From: Alkalibaculum bacchi
GTDB taxonomy: Bacteria; Bacillota; Clostridia; Eubacteriales; Alkalibacteraceae
Reading direction: 5' to 3'
Assembly: GCF_937875145.1 (NCBI RefSeq)
Contig: NZ_CALNCS010000092.1
Span: 1 to 5,412, forward strand
DNA: 5,412 nt
The notes beneath the pieces are model-generated. The model did no database searches, was not told where the DNA came from, and saw nothing but the letters and a program-made list of their open reading frames with translations. Positions 1 to 5,059 of the stretch are shown piece by piece; the stretch's first letter is position 1; the number at the start of each line of letters is the position of its first letter. The position numbers and the translations under genes are program-made.

Positions 1-16
1 GCCATATATAGTGTAT

Positions 17-22
17 TATAAT
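17..22 (+). promoter_or_regulatory. Possible -10 box upstream of the sigma gene
   Basis: A perfect TATAAT lies 59 bases before the chosen TTG start of the sigma gene. The matching -35 box would fall before the window begins, so the promoter cannot be confirmed. The surroundings are very AT-rich, so a chance match is possible. Confidence 0.25.
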
Positions 23-66
23 AAAAATAACTATAAATACATACTAAAACGAGTTGCTTCGGATGA

Positions 67-73
67 AAGGTGG
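67..73 (+). promoter_or_regulatory. Ribosome binding site that fixes a TTG start
   Basis: AAGGTGG sits seven bases before the TTG at 81. It supports TTG 81 rather than the upstream TTG 54, which has no ribosome binding site. Starting at 81 gives an N-terminus reading (M)LTIYLSMLDTEQE, which resembles the usual beginning of clostridial ECF sigma factors (IYLxMxDTEEE). Confidence 0.6.
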
Positions 74-80
74 GAGAATA

Positions 81-637
81 TTGCTGACTATTTATTTATC
101 TATGTTAGATACAGAGCAGGAAAGACAAAAGATGACGGACCTATATGAGGAGCATAAATATGCCCTACTTAATTACGTTATGACGATTATTAGAAATCAA
201 GATATGGCTGAGGATGCAGTACATAATGCTTTTATATCTATCATAGAAAAAAAGAAAAATATTTAAATTTAGACTGTATGGATTTCCGTCGCTCATCCGT
301 TATTATAGTGAGGAACAAATGCATTGATATATTAAGAAAGCAAAAACCTTATGCTAATAAATCAATTGAGGAATTAGAGATATTTCTTGAGTCAGACAAG
401 GTGCCTGTCGATGAGCAGGTTATTTTTGAGTCTGAGTATGAACTTATCCGTAAGTATATGAATTCAATTGACGAAATAAGTAAGCAAGTGCTACTTATGA
501 AGTATATTTTAAATATGTCATATAAAGAAATTGGAAAGGAGCTTGGCATGACTCCAAAACATGTTGATACACGAATTATGAGAGCGAAGGAAAAAATTCG
601 TAAACTAATAGAGAAGGATGTGAAGTATAATGAATAG
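81..637 (+). pseudogene. ECF-type RNA polymerase sigma factor, split by a -1 frameshift
   Basis: Two adjacent frames together encode a sigma-70 factor of the extracytoplasmic function type, about 185 residues, the normal family length. The first part (81-263) carries most of region 2: LYEEHKYALLNYVMTIIRNQ followed by DMAEDAVHNAFISII. The second part (frame of 278-637) carries VIIVRNKCIDILRK and then region 4, at about residues 122-176 of the joined protein, with the helix-turn-helix MSYKEIGKELGMTPKHVDTR. The first frame ends at TAA 264-266. A -1 shift anywhere from 248 to 263 restores an ungapped family-like sequence, and A-AAA-AAG at 248-254 is in the correct phase for ribosomal slippage. 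The gene overlaps the anti-sigma start at 630, so the two were probably translationally coupled. It is either a pseudogene, a gene using programmed frameshifting, or intact with a sequencing error. The family call is secure; its functional state is not. Confidence 0.88.
248..254 (+). promoter_or_regulatory. A-AAA-AAG slippery heptamer at the sigma frame break
   Basis: In the upstream reading frame the codons are AAA (249-251) and AAG (252-254), preceded by A 248. This is the phase used for -1 slippage in dnaX and in many IS3-type transposases. A shift here reads EKKEKYLNLDC into the downstream frame. No internal Shine-Dalgarno-like motif is visible 10-14 bases upstream. Downstream there is only a weak six-pair stem (about 279-300), so the usual stimulators are poor or absent. 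The same A-rich run is also a classic site for a one-base deletion or a base-calling error. Confidence 0.35.
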
Positions 638-1340
638 AGATCAAGTGAATGATGTGGTTTTTGAGGCGTTATTCCGTCAGACAGTCATTGATGATTTTAA
701 TGAAGAGATTAATTCTATTCCAACAAATGAACAACTCGCCAAGATATATACATTTTCTCCGGAATTTGAAATACGAATGAAAAAACTTTTTATAAAAGAC
801 CGTAGCAGAAGTTTGCTTAAAAATACCATGCTTTACAGTAGGAGGGTAGCATCAGTTTTAATTATTGTATTAGGATTGCTATTTGGCACATTACTTTTTA
901 ATACTGAAGTTCGTGCTGCAGTTGAGAAGGTTCTCGTTGAATGGTATGAAAAATTTACTTCATTTACTTTTAGTGATGATGAGTTTATTGATAAGAAGAA
1001 AGATTGGACGTTAAATTACTTACCTGAAGGATCTACATTGAAGAATTATGAAGTACTAGGTCGTATTACAAATATAGAATTTATAAATGAACAGGGGGAT
1101 AAATTTAGATTTTCTTATCGGCCAGAAGGGAGCATAACAAATATATCTATCGATAATGAAAACCATAAAATAGATAGATGTGAAATACTAAATAATGAGG
1201 CATATTGCATAAGTGCCGTAGACGATAAGTTTGATAATGGAGTTATCTGGAATATGAATGGTCATACCTTCGATCTGTGGGGTAAAATATCTATGAATGA
1301 ATTGAAAAAGGTAGCAGAATCTATATCTGAAAATAAATAA
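630..1340 (+). CDS. DUF4367-domain membrane protein, probable anti-sigma factor
   Basis: This 236-residue protein has a charged cytoplasmic N-terminal part (residues 1-70), one hydrophobic membrane-spanning segment (about 73-91, RVASVLIIVLGLLFGTLLF) and an extracytoplasmic C-terminal domain. Residues about 125-234 have the hallmarks of DUF4367: WTLNYLPEG near its start, then an alternating-strand region, FSYRPEGSITNISIDNENH, and GHTFDLWGKISMNELKKVAESI at the end. In known pairs the cytoplasmic part holds the sigma factor inactive and the outer domain senses a signal. That role is inferred here from architecture and from the overlap with the sigma gene: ATG 630 lies inside the last sigma codons. 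AAGGA at 613-617 is a modest ribosome binding site, so translation may depend on coupling to the upstream gene. The gene is intact. Two cysteines (183 and 193) in the outer domain could form a disulfide. Confidence 0.82.
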   Translation: MNRDQVNDVVFEALFRQTVIDDFNEEINSIPTNEQLAKIYTFSPEFEIRMKKLFIKDRSRSLLKNTMLYSRRVASVLIIVLGLLFGTLLFNTEVRAAVEKVLVEWYEKFTSFTFSDDEFIDKKKDWTLNYLPEGSTLKNYEVLGRITNIEFINEQGDKFRFSYRPEGSITNISIDNENHKIDRCEILNNEAYCISAVDDKFDNGVIWNMNGHTFDLWGKISMNELKKVAESISENK

Positions 1341-1365
1341 AGAACTATTATTATAAAAAAATTAA

Positions 1366-1512
1366 AAATTTTCTAAAGAAGCCTCTCTATCGTTTTATGA
1401 AACGGATGCTGTTGCAAAAGGCTATACATATCGCCTTAGTATAACTGCAAAAGTGACAACAAATGGAGTAACGAAAACAGTGAATACTTCCGTAGAAGGA
1501 AAGTATCAATAA
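1366..1512 (+). pseudogene. C-terminal remnant of a probable secreted beta-sandwich protein
   Basis: An open stretch with no start codon ends at TAA 1510-1512. It encodes about 48 residues, including ASLSFYETDAVAKGYTYRLS and ITAKVTTNGVTKTVNTSVEG. The pattern GYTYR-x-S-x-TAKVTTNGVTKTV, with alternating hydrophobic residues, resembles the last strands of small secreted beta-sandwich proteins found near such sigma loci in Clostridia and Bacilli. That resemblance comes from memory of the pattern, not from a search. The frame is closed by TAA at 1363, and no ribosome binding site or signal peptide remains between 1341 and 1366, so the 5' part has been lost. It lies just downstream of the sigma/anti-sigma pair and may once have been one of its targets. 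Confidence 0.5.
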
Positions 1513-1533
1513 GAATGATGTTTTTAAAAGAGA

Positions 1534-1560
1534 TATTTAAATGAATTTAATATTTAAATA
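1534..1560 (+). repeat. AT-only inverted repeat upstream of a broken gene
   Basis: TATTTAAAT (1534-1542) and ATTTAAATA (1552-1560) are perfect inverted repeats with a nine-base spacer, just before the ribosome binding site of the 1579 gene. This could be an operator-like site or simply a result of the AT-rich composition. No G-C pair stabilises it, so it is not a convincing terminator. Confidence 0.25.
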
Positions 1561-1578
1561 AAGGAAGAGGTGATTTTT

Positions 1579-2067
1579 ATGAAGAAGCGGATGATTCCAA
1601 GAAGTTAGTCAATCGAAAGTTAAAAGGCTGGCTCCTTATAAGTCGAAGTTCAATGGACCGCAGAGCCTGTCGAATAGTAGCGAGGAAAAGGGTGAGTCCA
1701 ATGCAGTATATAAAACAGTATTTAATGCGGGGACTGGTCAGTAGACTTTAACTACAGAATTTATGGTTTTAAACATTTTGCGAATTTATCTACACTTTTT
1801 TATATTCCTTTTGCAAAAATCTTAAATTATAATCCATTCATATACTCATTGTTTCCAAATTGGAGACTGGAAGTAATGGATATTTCAGTGACGTTAGATA
1901 TGCAGAGAATTGATTCCGATAGAATAGGGTGCAAACCGTAAAATACTTTCGTAGGATGAGAATAGATAGTGTTGACACAGGTGTTCAAGGGTCGTCTCGT
2001 AGATGATTTTTCAAAGGATGGCACCGATACATTAAAAATTTCAATAAAAGCAATAGAGTTATTATGA
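1579..2067 (+). pseudogene. Multiply frameshifted gene of unknown family
   Basis: A strong ribosome binding site (AAAGGAAGAGG, 1560-1570) precedes ATG 1579, but the frame reads only MKKRMIPRS before TAG 1606. Protein-like sequence continues in other frames: SQSKVKRLAPYKSKFNGPQS onward in the frame of 1607; VDFNYRIYGFKHFANLSTLF onward in the frame of 1741, running to about 1930; VQTVKYFRRMRIDS in the frame of 1929; and FKGRLVDDFSKDGTDTLKIS onward in the frame of 1969, ending at TGA 2065. Joined, they would give a protein of roughly 160 residues needing four single-base shifts. The content (YRIYGFKHF, NYNPFIYSLFPNWRLEV) is coherent and not random-looking. I do not recognise the family. Its position suggests a secreted or surface protein like its neighbours, but the short N-terminus shows no clear signal peptide. 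Real decay and indel sequencing errors cannot be told apart here. Confidence 0.45.
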
Positions 2068-2109
2068 AATGAAGAGTACTAATCCTATTAAAAAAAGGAG
2101 TGTAAAATA

Positions 2110-3117
2110 ATGATGAAAAAAACAAAAAAGTTAATGAGTCTTATCTACACATGTGCGATTCTAACTTCTGTTATTACACCAGTATTTGCAGCGAACACCC
2201 AAGGCGTAGAATACAATAATGCCGAAATTGCTTTGGCTGGACAGTATAATGCTATGGAAAACGTCAGCGTAGAACTTCAAAAGGAATCAGGTTTCACTGT
2301 TCACAAAATCAGCTTTCCCATAATTTCTGAACTGGTAGAGTCAAATCCTCGCACAGAAGGAGAAATTAGTACTGATAACATTATTGCAGCGCAAAGTCGT
2401 AAAAACACCCAGGTGCTCAAAGAATACATTAATGGGCTAAATTTATCTGATCAAGAAAAGGAGCTACAATTGAGGATCATAGAGGAGTCTGTGGCGGACG
2501 GTTATTTGGAAGGATATAAAGCTTACATCCCATCTGCAAGTAGCTCTACTCATACATTTTATGGAACATATTCTGGTAAAACATTTTATCAAAGACCAGC
2601 GTCAGAAATATCCATAAATTATAAAAGAGAAACTGAGCGAAATTTGGCGAATTTGAACAGCTGGCTTTCAACGGCAAAAGATCTTGTATTAAGCATTGAA
2701 AAACTCAGCTCCATTTCAATGGCGGTAACAGTGCTTGATATCGGATCACGTATGGTGAGAGATAATTACTCTGCAAAATCCGGAGACTATTCTGAATACT
2801 ATGTCCGTACAGTCCGACGTACACGTGAAATAGGAATTATTGATGCATGGGGAGATTTCAAAACCGTGGTAGCGGGCGATAAAGTTGACCTATATCCGTA
2901 TTCTATCTATCATTTTGCAGATCCTAAGATCTATAATCGTTCAGCTGCTGTTACCGAGTATATGAACGATTGGAGAACCCTTTACGCACAGCAGTATAAC
3001 GATACTAGTGCTATTTTGAAGTTAGCATATGATCAACACATCCAAAGACCGGGTATAGTTTACATTCTGCAAGGCCCCGCAGTTAGTAGCAGTATCTTCA
3101 AATGGGAATTGAAGTAA
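2110..3117 (+). CDS. Secreted protein of unknown function, 335 residues
   Basis: AAAGGAG (2094-2100) lies nine bases before ATG 2110; a second ATG follows at once at 2113. Residues 1-28 form a typical Sec signal peptide: KKTKK, then a hydrophobic core LIYTCAILTSVITPV, with a likely cleavage after VFA (27) or VFAA (28). The only cysteine is in the signal peptide, and there is no lipobox, sortase motif or second membrane segment, so the mature protein is probably released. Residues about 85-135 are charged and probably helical. Residues about 147-170 are rich in Ser, Thr and Tyr (SSSTHTFYGTYSGKTFYQRP). Residues 225-270 are rich in Tyr and Arg (EYYVRTVRRTRE) and probably beta-rich. I recognise no family or catalytic motif. 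The gene ends five bases before the next start, implying an operon. It is intact amid broken neighbours, which argues for current function or recent arrival. Confidence 0.8.
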   Translation: MMKKTKKLMSLIYTCAILTSVITPVFAANTQGVEYNNAEIALAGQYNAMENVSVELQKESGFTVHKISFPIISELVESNPRTEGEISTDNIIAAQSRKNTQVLKEYINGLNLSDQEKELQLRIIEESVADGYLEGYKAYIPSASSSTHTFYGTYSGKTFYQRPASEISINYKRETERNLANLNSWLSTAKDLVLSIEKLSSISMAVTVLDIGSRMVRDNYSAKSGDYSEYYVRTVRRTREIGIIDAWGDFKTVVAGDKVDLYPYSIYHFADPKIYNRSAAVTEYMNDWRTLYAQQYNDTSAILKLAYDQHIQRPGIVYILQGPAVSSSIFKWELK

Positions 3118-3122
3118 TCATT

Positions 3123-3641
3123 ATGCTATTAAAGAAATATAGGGCTATTGTGATCATTGTCTTTATTTCCATCCTATTGGCAGTTTATTTTAGGCCAAGA
3201 ACTTTGTGGGATACACTAGAACTAGAAGATATGGAATCCAATGGAATTACCTATTGTACTTTTTCTGATATTTCTCAAGTAAATACTGAAAATTGGTCTG
3301 GTACAGCATCTGAATTATTAGGACAATCCAATGAATTATTTGGTCCCTTGCTTCATGAAGTTTCAATATCCGGGCCGGTCTTTTATAAGAACAGCGTGAT
3401 AAATCCTGATTTGGTTAACTTATATCTTTCATTGCCCAAGCAGAATGGGGTCTATCACTCAAGGACTATTGAATTAATTCTATCCTATGGAGATACTTCT
3501 GATGCCTATTCTGCCTTCATAAACATAGATAAGAGAGGATATTTTGTTACTTCAGGTAAATCTGTTATTGCCTTGTTCATTCAGAAGGCTAGAAACATTA
3601 TGACAGATTCTTCTTTCTTACCTTTAGAAATCGTCGATTGA
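3123..3641 (+). CDS. Membrane-anchored protein of unknown function, 172 residues
   Basis: The preferred start is ATG 3123, five bases after the stop of the secreted-protein gene, giving MLLKKYRAIV directly before the membrane segment. An in-frame ATG at 3102 would add MGIEVII and overlap the previous gene by 16 bases, but it has no ribosome binding site. The site for 3123 is also weak (GAAG in the preceding bases), so translational coupling is likely. Lys/Arg residues at positions 4-7 precede one hydrophobic helix (about 8-23, AIVIIVFISILLAVYF), followed by a soluble domain of about 145 residues that should face outside. That domain contains one cysteine (in GITYCTFSD) and a terminal stretch GYFVTSGKSVIALFIQKARN. 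I recognise no family. The operon position suggests it partners the secreted protein, for example as anchor, receptor or immunity factor, but this is inference only. Confidence 0.7.
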   Translation: MLLKKYRAIVIIVFISILLAVYFRPRTLWDTLELEDMESNGITYCTFSDISQVNTENWSGTASELLGQSNELFGPLLHEVSISGPVFYKNSVINPDLVNLYLSLPKQNGVYHSRTIELILSYGDTSDAYSAFINIDKRGYFVTSGKSVIALFIQKARNIMTDSSFLPLEIVD

Positions 3642-3650
3642 TTTATAAGA

Positions 3651-3852
3651 TTTCCATACACTACTCTAGAACCAGATGACAGTGAGAATACAAATAGCAT
3701 AAAGTACAAGATGGGATGTTGTTATTGATAAGTATTTGTTATTTTATAAAACCTATGAAAAGGATATAAGTATTTTGAGGGTCTTGCATGGTTCAAAAAA
3801 TTATCCGCAACTTTTTAAAAAGATGAAAGAAAATTTACCTATATACAAATAA
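3651..3852 (+). pseudogene. RelE/ParE-family toxin, C-terminal fragment with a frameshift
   Basis: The frame of 3712-3852 encodes WDVVIDKYLLFYKTYEKDIS followed by ILRVLHGSKNYPQLFKK and a short tail ending at TAA 3850. The succession V-x-DKYLLFYK, then a strand ISILRVLHG, then a tail NYPQLF is the recognisable C-terminal half of RelE/ParE-superfamily toxins of type II toxin-antitoxin systems. These include mRNA interferases and gyrase poisons; this fragment does not show which type. The preceding residues FPYTTLEPDDSENTNSIKYK lie in another frame (about 3651-3713), so a one-base shift near 3711 has broken it. The N-terminal third is absent and the fragment abuts the stop of the membrane-protein gene at 3641. 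No antitoxin gene is visible nearby. It should be inactive. Confidence 0.6.
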
Positions 3853-3903
3853 TATAAAAGAGAAAGGAAAAATTACCCCTAACTAATATCACTGATATGC
3901 TCC

Positions 3904-3947
3904 CCTTGTAGTAGACAGTTAAAATAACAAAACTGTTTACTACAAGG
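3904..3947 (+). repeat. Long hairpin covering the IS ribosome binding site
   Basis: CCTTGTAGTAGACAGTT (3904-3920) and AACTGTTTACTACAAGG (3931-3947) form a 17-pair stem with a single G-T mismatch and a ten-base loop. The right arm ends inside the ribosome binding site AAGGAGG (3944-3950) of orfA. In an RNA transcribed from outside the element the stem would form and hide the site, while a transcript started inside would lack the left arm. Such protection from readthrough is known in other insertion sequences, for example IS10; for this element it is inferred. Confidence 0.7.
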
Positions 3948-4065
3948 AGGAGTATTTTTTATGGGAAGAAAAAGTAGATTCACAACTTATGAAAAGTTAG
4001 AATATGTTCTTGGATGTATAGAGGACAAGGATTCTATCAATAATACTGCTAAACTAATTGGTGTG
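3907..4065 (+). mobile_element. Left-end fragment of an IS3-family insertion sequence
   Basis: The fragment starts with a candidate terminal sequence, TGTAGTAGACAG at 3907, followed by a hairpin, a strong ribosome binding site and the first codons of an IS3-type orfA (3961). Similarity stops after the codons for LIGV (about 4065), where sequence belonging to the 3' end of a minus-strand gene begins. No matching right end (CTGTCTACTACA) occurs elsewhere in the window, so more than 1 kb of the element is missing. The exact left boundary is inferred from the TG terminus typical of IS3-family ends, not from a target duplication. Confidence 0.6.
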
Positions 4066-4086
4066 ATTAATCCTATTTTGAATTAA
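3961..4086 (+). pseudogene. IS3-family transposase OrfA, truncated after the N-terminal helix-turn-helix
   Basis: AAGGAGG (3944-3950) stands ten bases before ATG 3961. The product is only 41 residues: MGRKSRFTTYEKLEYVLGCI followed by EDKDSINNTAKLIGV and a foreign tail, NPILN. The start, GRKSRF-x-x-YEKLE-x-VL, and the motif DSIN-x-x-AK-x-IGV match the DNA-binding N-terminus of OrfA proteins of IS3-family elements, which normally have about 100-170 residues and continue into a leucine zipper. Everything after the first helix-turn-helix helices is gone, as is all of OrfB with its DDE catalytic domain, so the fragment cannot transpose. Its stop (4084-4086) overlaps the stop of the minus-strand repressor remnant, showing that the junction lies between about 4065 and 4083. 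Confidence 0.7.
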
Positions 4087-4349
4087 TCATTATTTTTTAA
4101 ATATTTTTGCCCATATACTTTTATTTTTTCAAACTCTAATTGATGTCTTAAATCCAATTTTTCTAACTCCTGCTGTCTAGCTGATGTTATAAACTCATCG
4201 CCTTCATTTCGTAGATAATTTACATCTTCACTTAATATATTAGCTAGAGTCTTATATATATTTCTATTTTTAGGATAGGTAGAGCCACTCTCGTAACAAG
4301 AAATTGTTCTTAGAGAGATACCTGCTTTCTCAGCTAATTGGGCTTGGGT
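4083..4349 (-). pseudogene. Xre-family (Cro/CI-type) DNA-binding regulator lacking its N-terminus
   Basis: Read on the minus strand, the frame encodes 88 residues beginning TQAQLAEKAGISLRTISCYE, then SGSTYPKNRNIYKTLANILS, EDVNYLRNEGDEFITSA and a charged helical tail ending in YLKNND. QAQLAEKAGIS is helix 2 and LRTISCYESGSTYPK is the recognition helix and its turn in the HTH_3/Xre fold. YPKN-x-x-IYK-x-LA-x-x-L and VNYL-x-x-E-x-DEFI are typical of clostridial family members of about 100-110 residues. Only helix 1, roughly 15-18 codons, is missing: directly before TQAQ the frame has TAA and TGA. No alternative start lies before the helix-turn-helix. Such regulators often repress integration genes of prophages and conjugative elements, fitting the recombinase remnant that starts at the next base. 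It is probably non-functional. Confidence 0.75.
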
Positions 4350-4775
4350 TTATCAGTTTTCTTGGTGAAGGGCAGGGTTATAGGCAACCATTCTACAAAA
4401 AATATCTCAACAGAATATGATGAAAAGATAGAAAATCTCCAAAAAGAAATGCTATCATTAATCGAAGAAAACGCAAAATAAGGAGCTGTGGCAGAAGATT
4501 TTGATGATGAATACAAAAGGATATCCGACGAGATAAATGAGCTGAAAAAGGCAAAAATAAGGCATATACAAGAGAAGAAACAGAATGAGATGTACGAAGA
4601 ACGATTAATGGAGGCGGACAGTACCTTAAAGACTGTAAATCCACAGGTAAGAGAGTTTGATGAGGACTTGGTACGAAGGTTAATTGAAACCATCAAAGTG
4701 GGTAAAGAAGAAAGACTAGAGATACAGTTTGAATCAGGAATAGTTATGGAACAGATAGTAGATTATTATGGCTAG
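4350..4775 (+). pseudogene. Large serine recombinase, C-terminal fragment with an internal stop
   Basis: One frame from 4350 to TAG 4773 encodes the last ~140 residues of a large serine recombinase, a family usually of 450-560 residues. It reads STEYDEKIENLQKEMLSLIE, then ENAK, a TAA at 4479-4481, and continues in the same frame with GAVAEDFDDEYKRISDEINE, LKKAKIRHIQEKKQNEMYEE, and the conserved end FDEDLVRRLIETIKVGKEE, LEIQFESGIVMEQIVDYYG. This is the long coiled coil and terminal strands that follow the zinc ribbon in integrases of clostridial elements. The catalytic serine domain, the recombinase domain and the zinc ribbon are all missing. The GTG at 4488 could in principle start a 95-residue product, with AAGGAG only three bases before it, but this is probably accidental. 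The fragment abuts the truncated Xre gene. Confidence 0.78.
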
Positions 4776-4935
4776 AAATATAGGAGTAGTAACTAAAATA
4801 AAGGAACAGGTTACTGCTCGGATAATAAGAGAATATTTGTGTAAAGACCTGTGGCTTAGTTTTATTAAAAATCTGCTAAGACTAAAATCCTCGGTAAGCT
4901 GCGGGTTTTATTGTTGGCAGATTTTAATTTACTAA
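4768..4935 (+). pseudogene. Probable first codons of a second serine recombinase
   Basis: ATG 4768 overlaps the end of the recombinase remnant by eight bases and begins MARNIGVVTKIKEQV. Many clostridial large serine recombinases start with MARN followed by a hydrophobic pair, and tandem recombinase genes in such elements often overlap at exactly this point (DYYG stop / ATGGCTAGA). After about 10-15 codons the similarity is lost and the frame runs on through the stem-loop region to TAA 4933, giving a 55-residue product without the YxRVS nucleophile motif. The match is short, so confidence is limited. Confidence 0.4.
4868..4925 (+). repeat. Long imperfect stem-loop downstream of the recombinase remnant
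   Basis: AAAATCTGCTAA (4868-4879) pairs with TTGGCAGATTTT (4914-4925) with one G-T pair. After a three-base internal loop, TAAAATCC (4883-4890) pairs with GGGTTTTA (4903-4910), again with one G-T pair, leaving a 12-base top loop. It is too AT-rich at the base for an ordinary strong terminator, although the inner stem followed by TTTT could terminate. An imperfect palindrome of about 58 bases near the end of a serine recombinase gene could also be an attachment-site relic. The role is undecided. Confidence 0.5.
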
Positions 4936-5004
4936 CTAAATTAAACATCGAGAAATTACAGCTGTCATGCTATAATCTATGTAGCTATTTTATAAAGACA
5001 ATGG

Positions 5005-5033
5005 TTGAGTGTTGGAATTATTGATAATATAAT
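5005..5033 (+). promoter_or_regulatory. Sigma-A-like promoter with no obvious gene
   Basis: TTGAGT (5005-5010; four of six consensus bases) is separated by exactly 17 bases from a perfect TATAAT (5028-5033). Transcription would start near 5040, just before a GGGGGG-containing ribosome-binding-like stretch (5042-5049). No intact coding sequence follows. Confidence 0.4.
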
Positions 5034-5059
5034 CTGACGCCAAGGGGGGACTATCTACT

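Noticed and set aside
349..549. 66-codon minus-strand open frame inside the sigma gene
   Set aside because: It is antisense to conserved sigma regions and has no start signals of its own.
1972..1977. Perfect TTGACA as a promoter for the 335-residue protein gene
   Set aside because: No acceptable -10 box lies 16-18 bases downstream, and the hexamer is inside the coding remnant of the 1579 gene.
1827..2024. 65-codon minus-strand open frame
   Set aside because: It lies opposite the degraded plus-strand gene, has no ribosome binding site, and its translation shows no family features.
3102..3122. Earlier ATG for the membrane-anchored protein
   Set aside because: It has no ribosome binding site and would overlap the upstream gene. 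ATG 3123 gives a conventional positively charged N-terminus before the membrane helix.
4334..4696. 120-codon and 83-codon minus-strand open frames over the recombinase remnant
   Set aside because: They are antisense to a clearly recognisable recombinase C-terminus. The Ser/Phe-rich translations are typical shadows of a Lys/Glu-rich coiled coil.
4971..4976. TATAAT as another promoter
   Set aside because: No plausible -35 box at the proper distance; isolated -10 matches are expected in AT-rich DNA.
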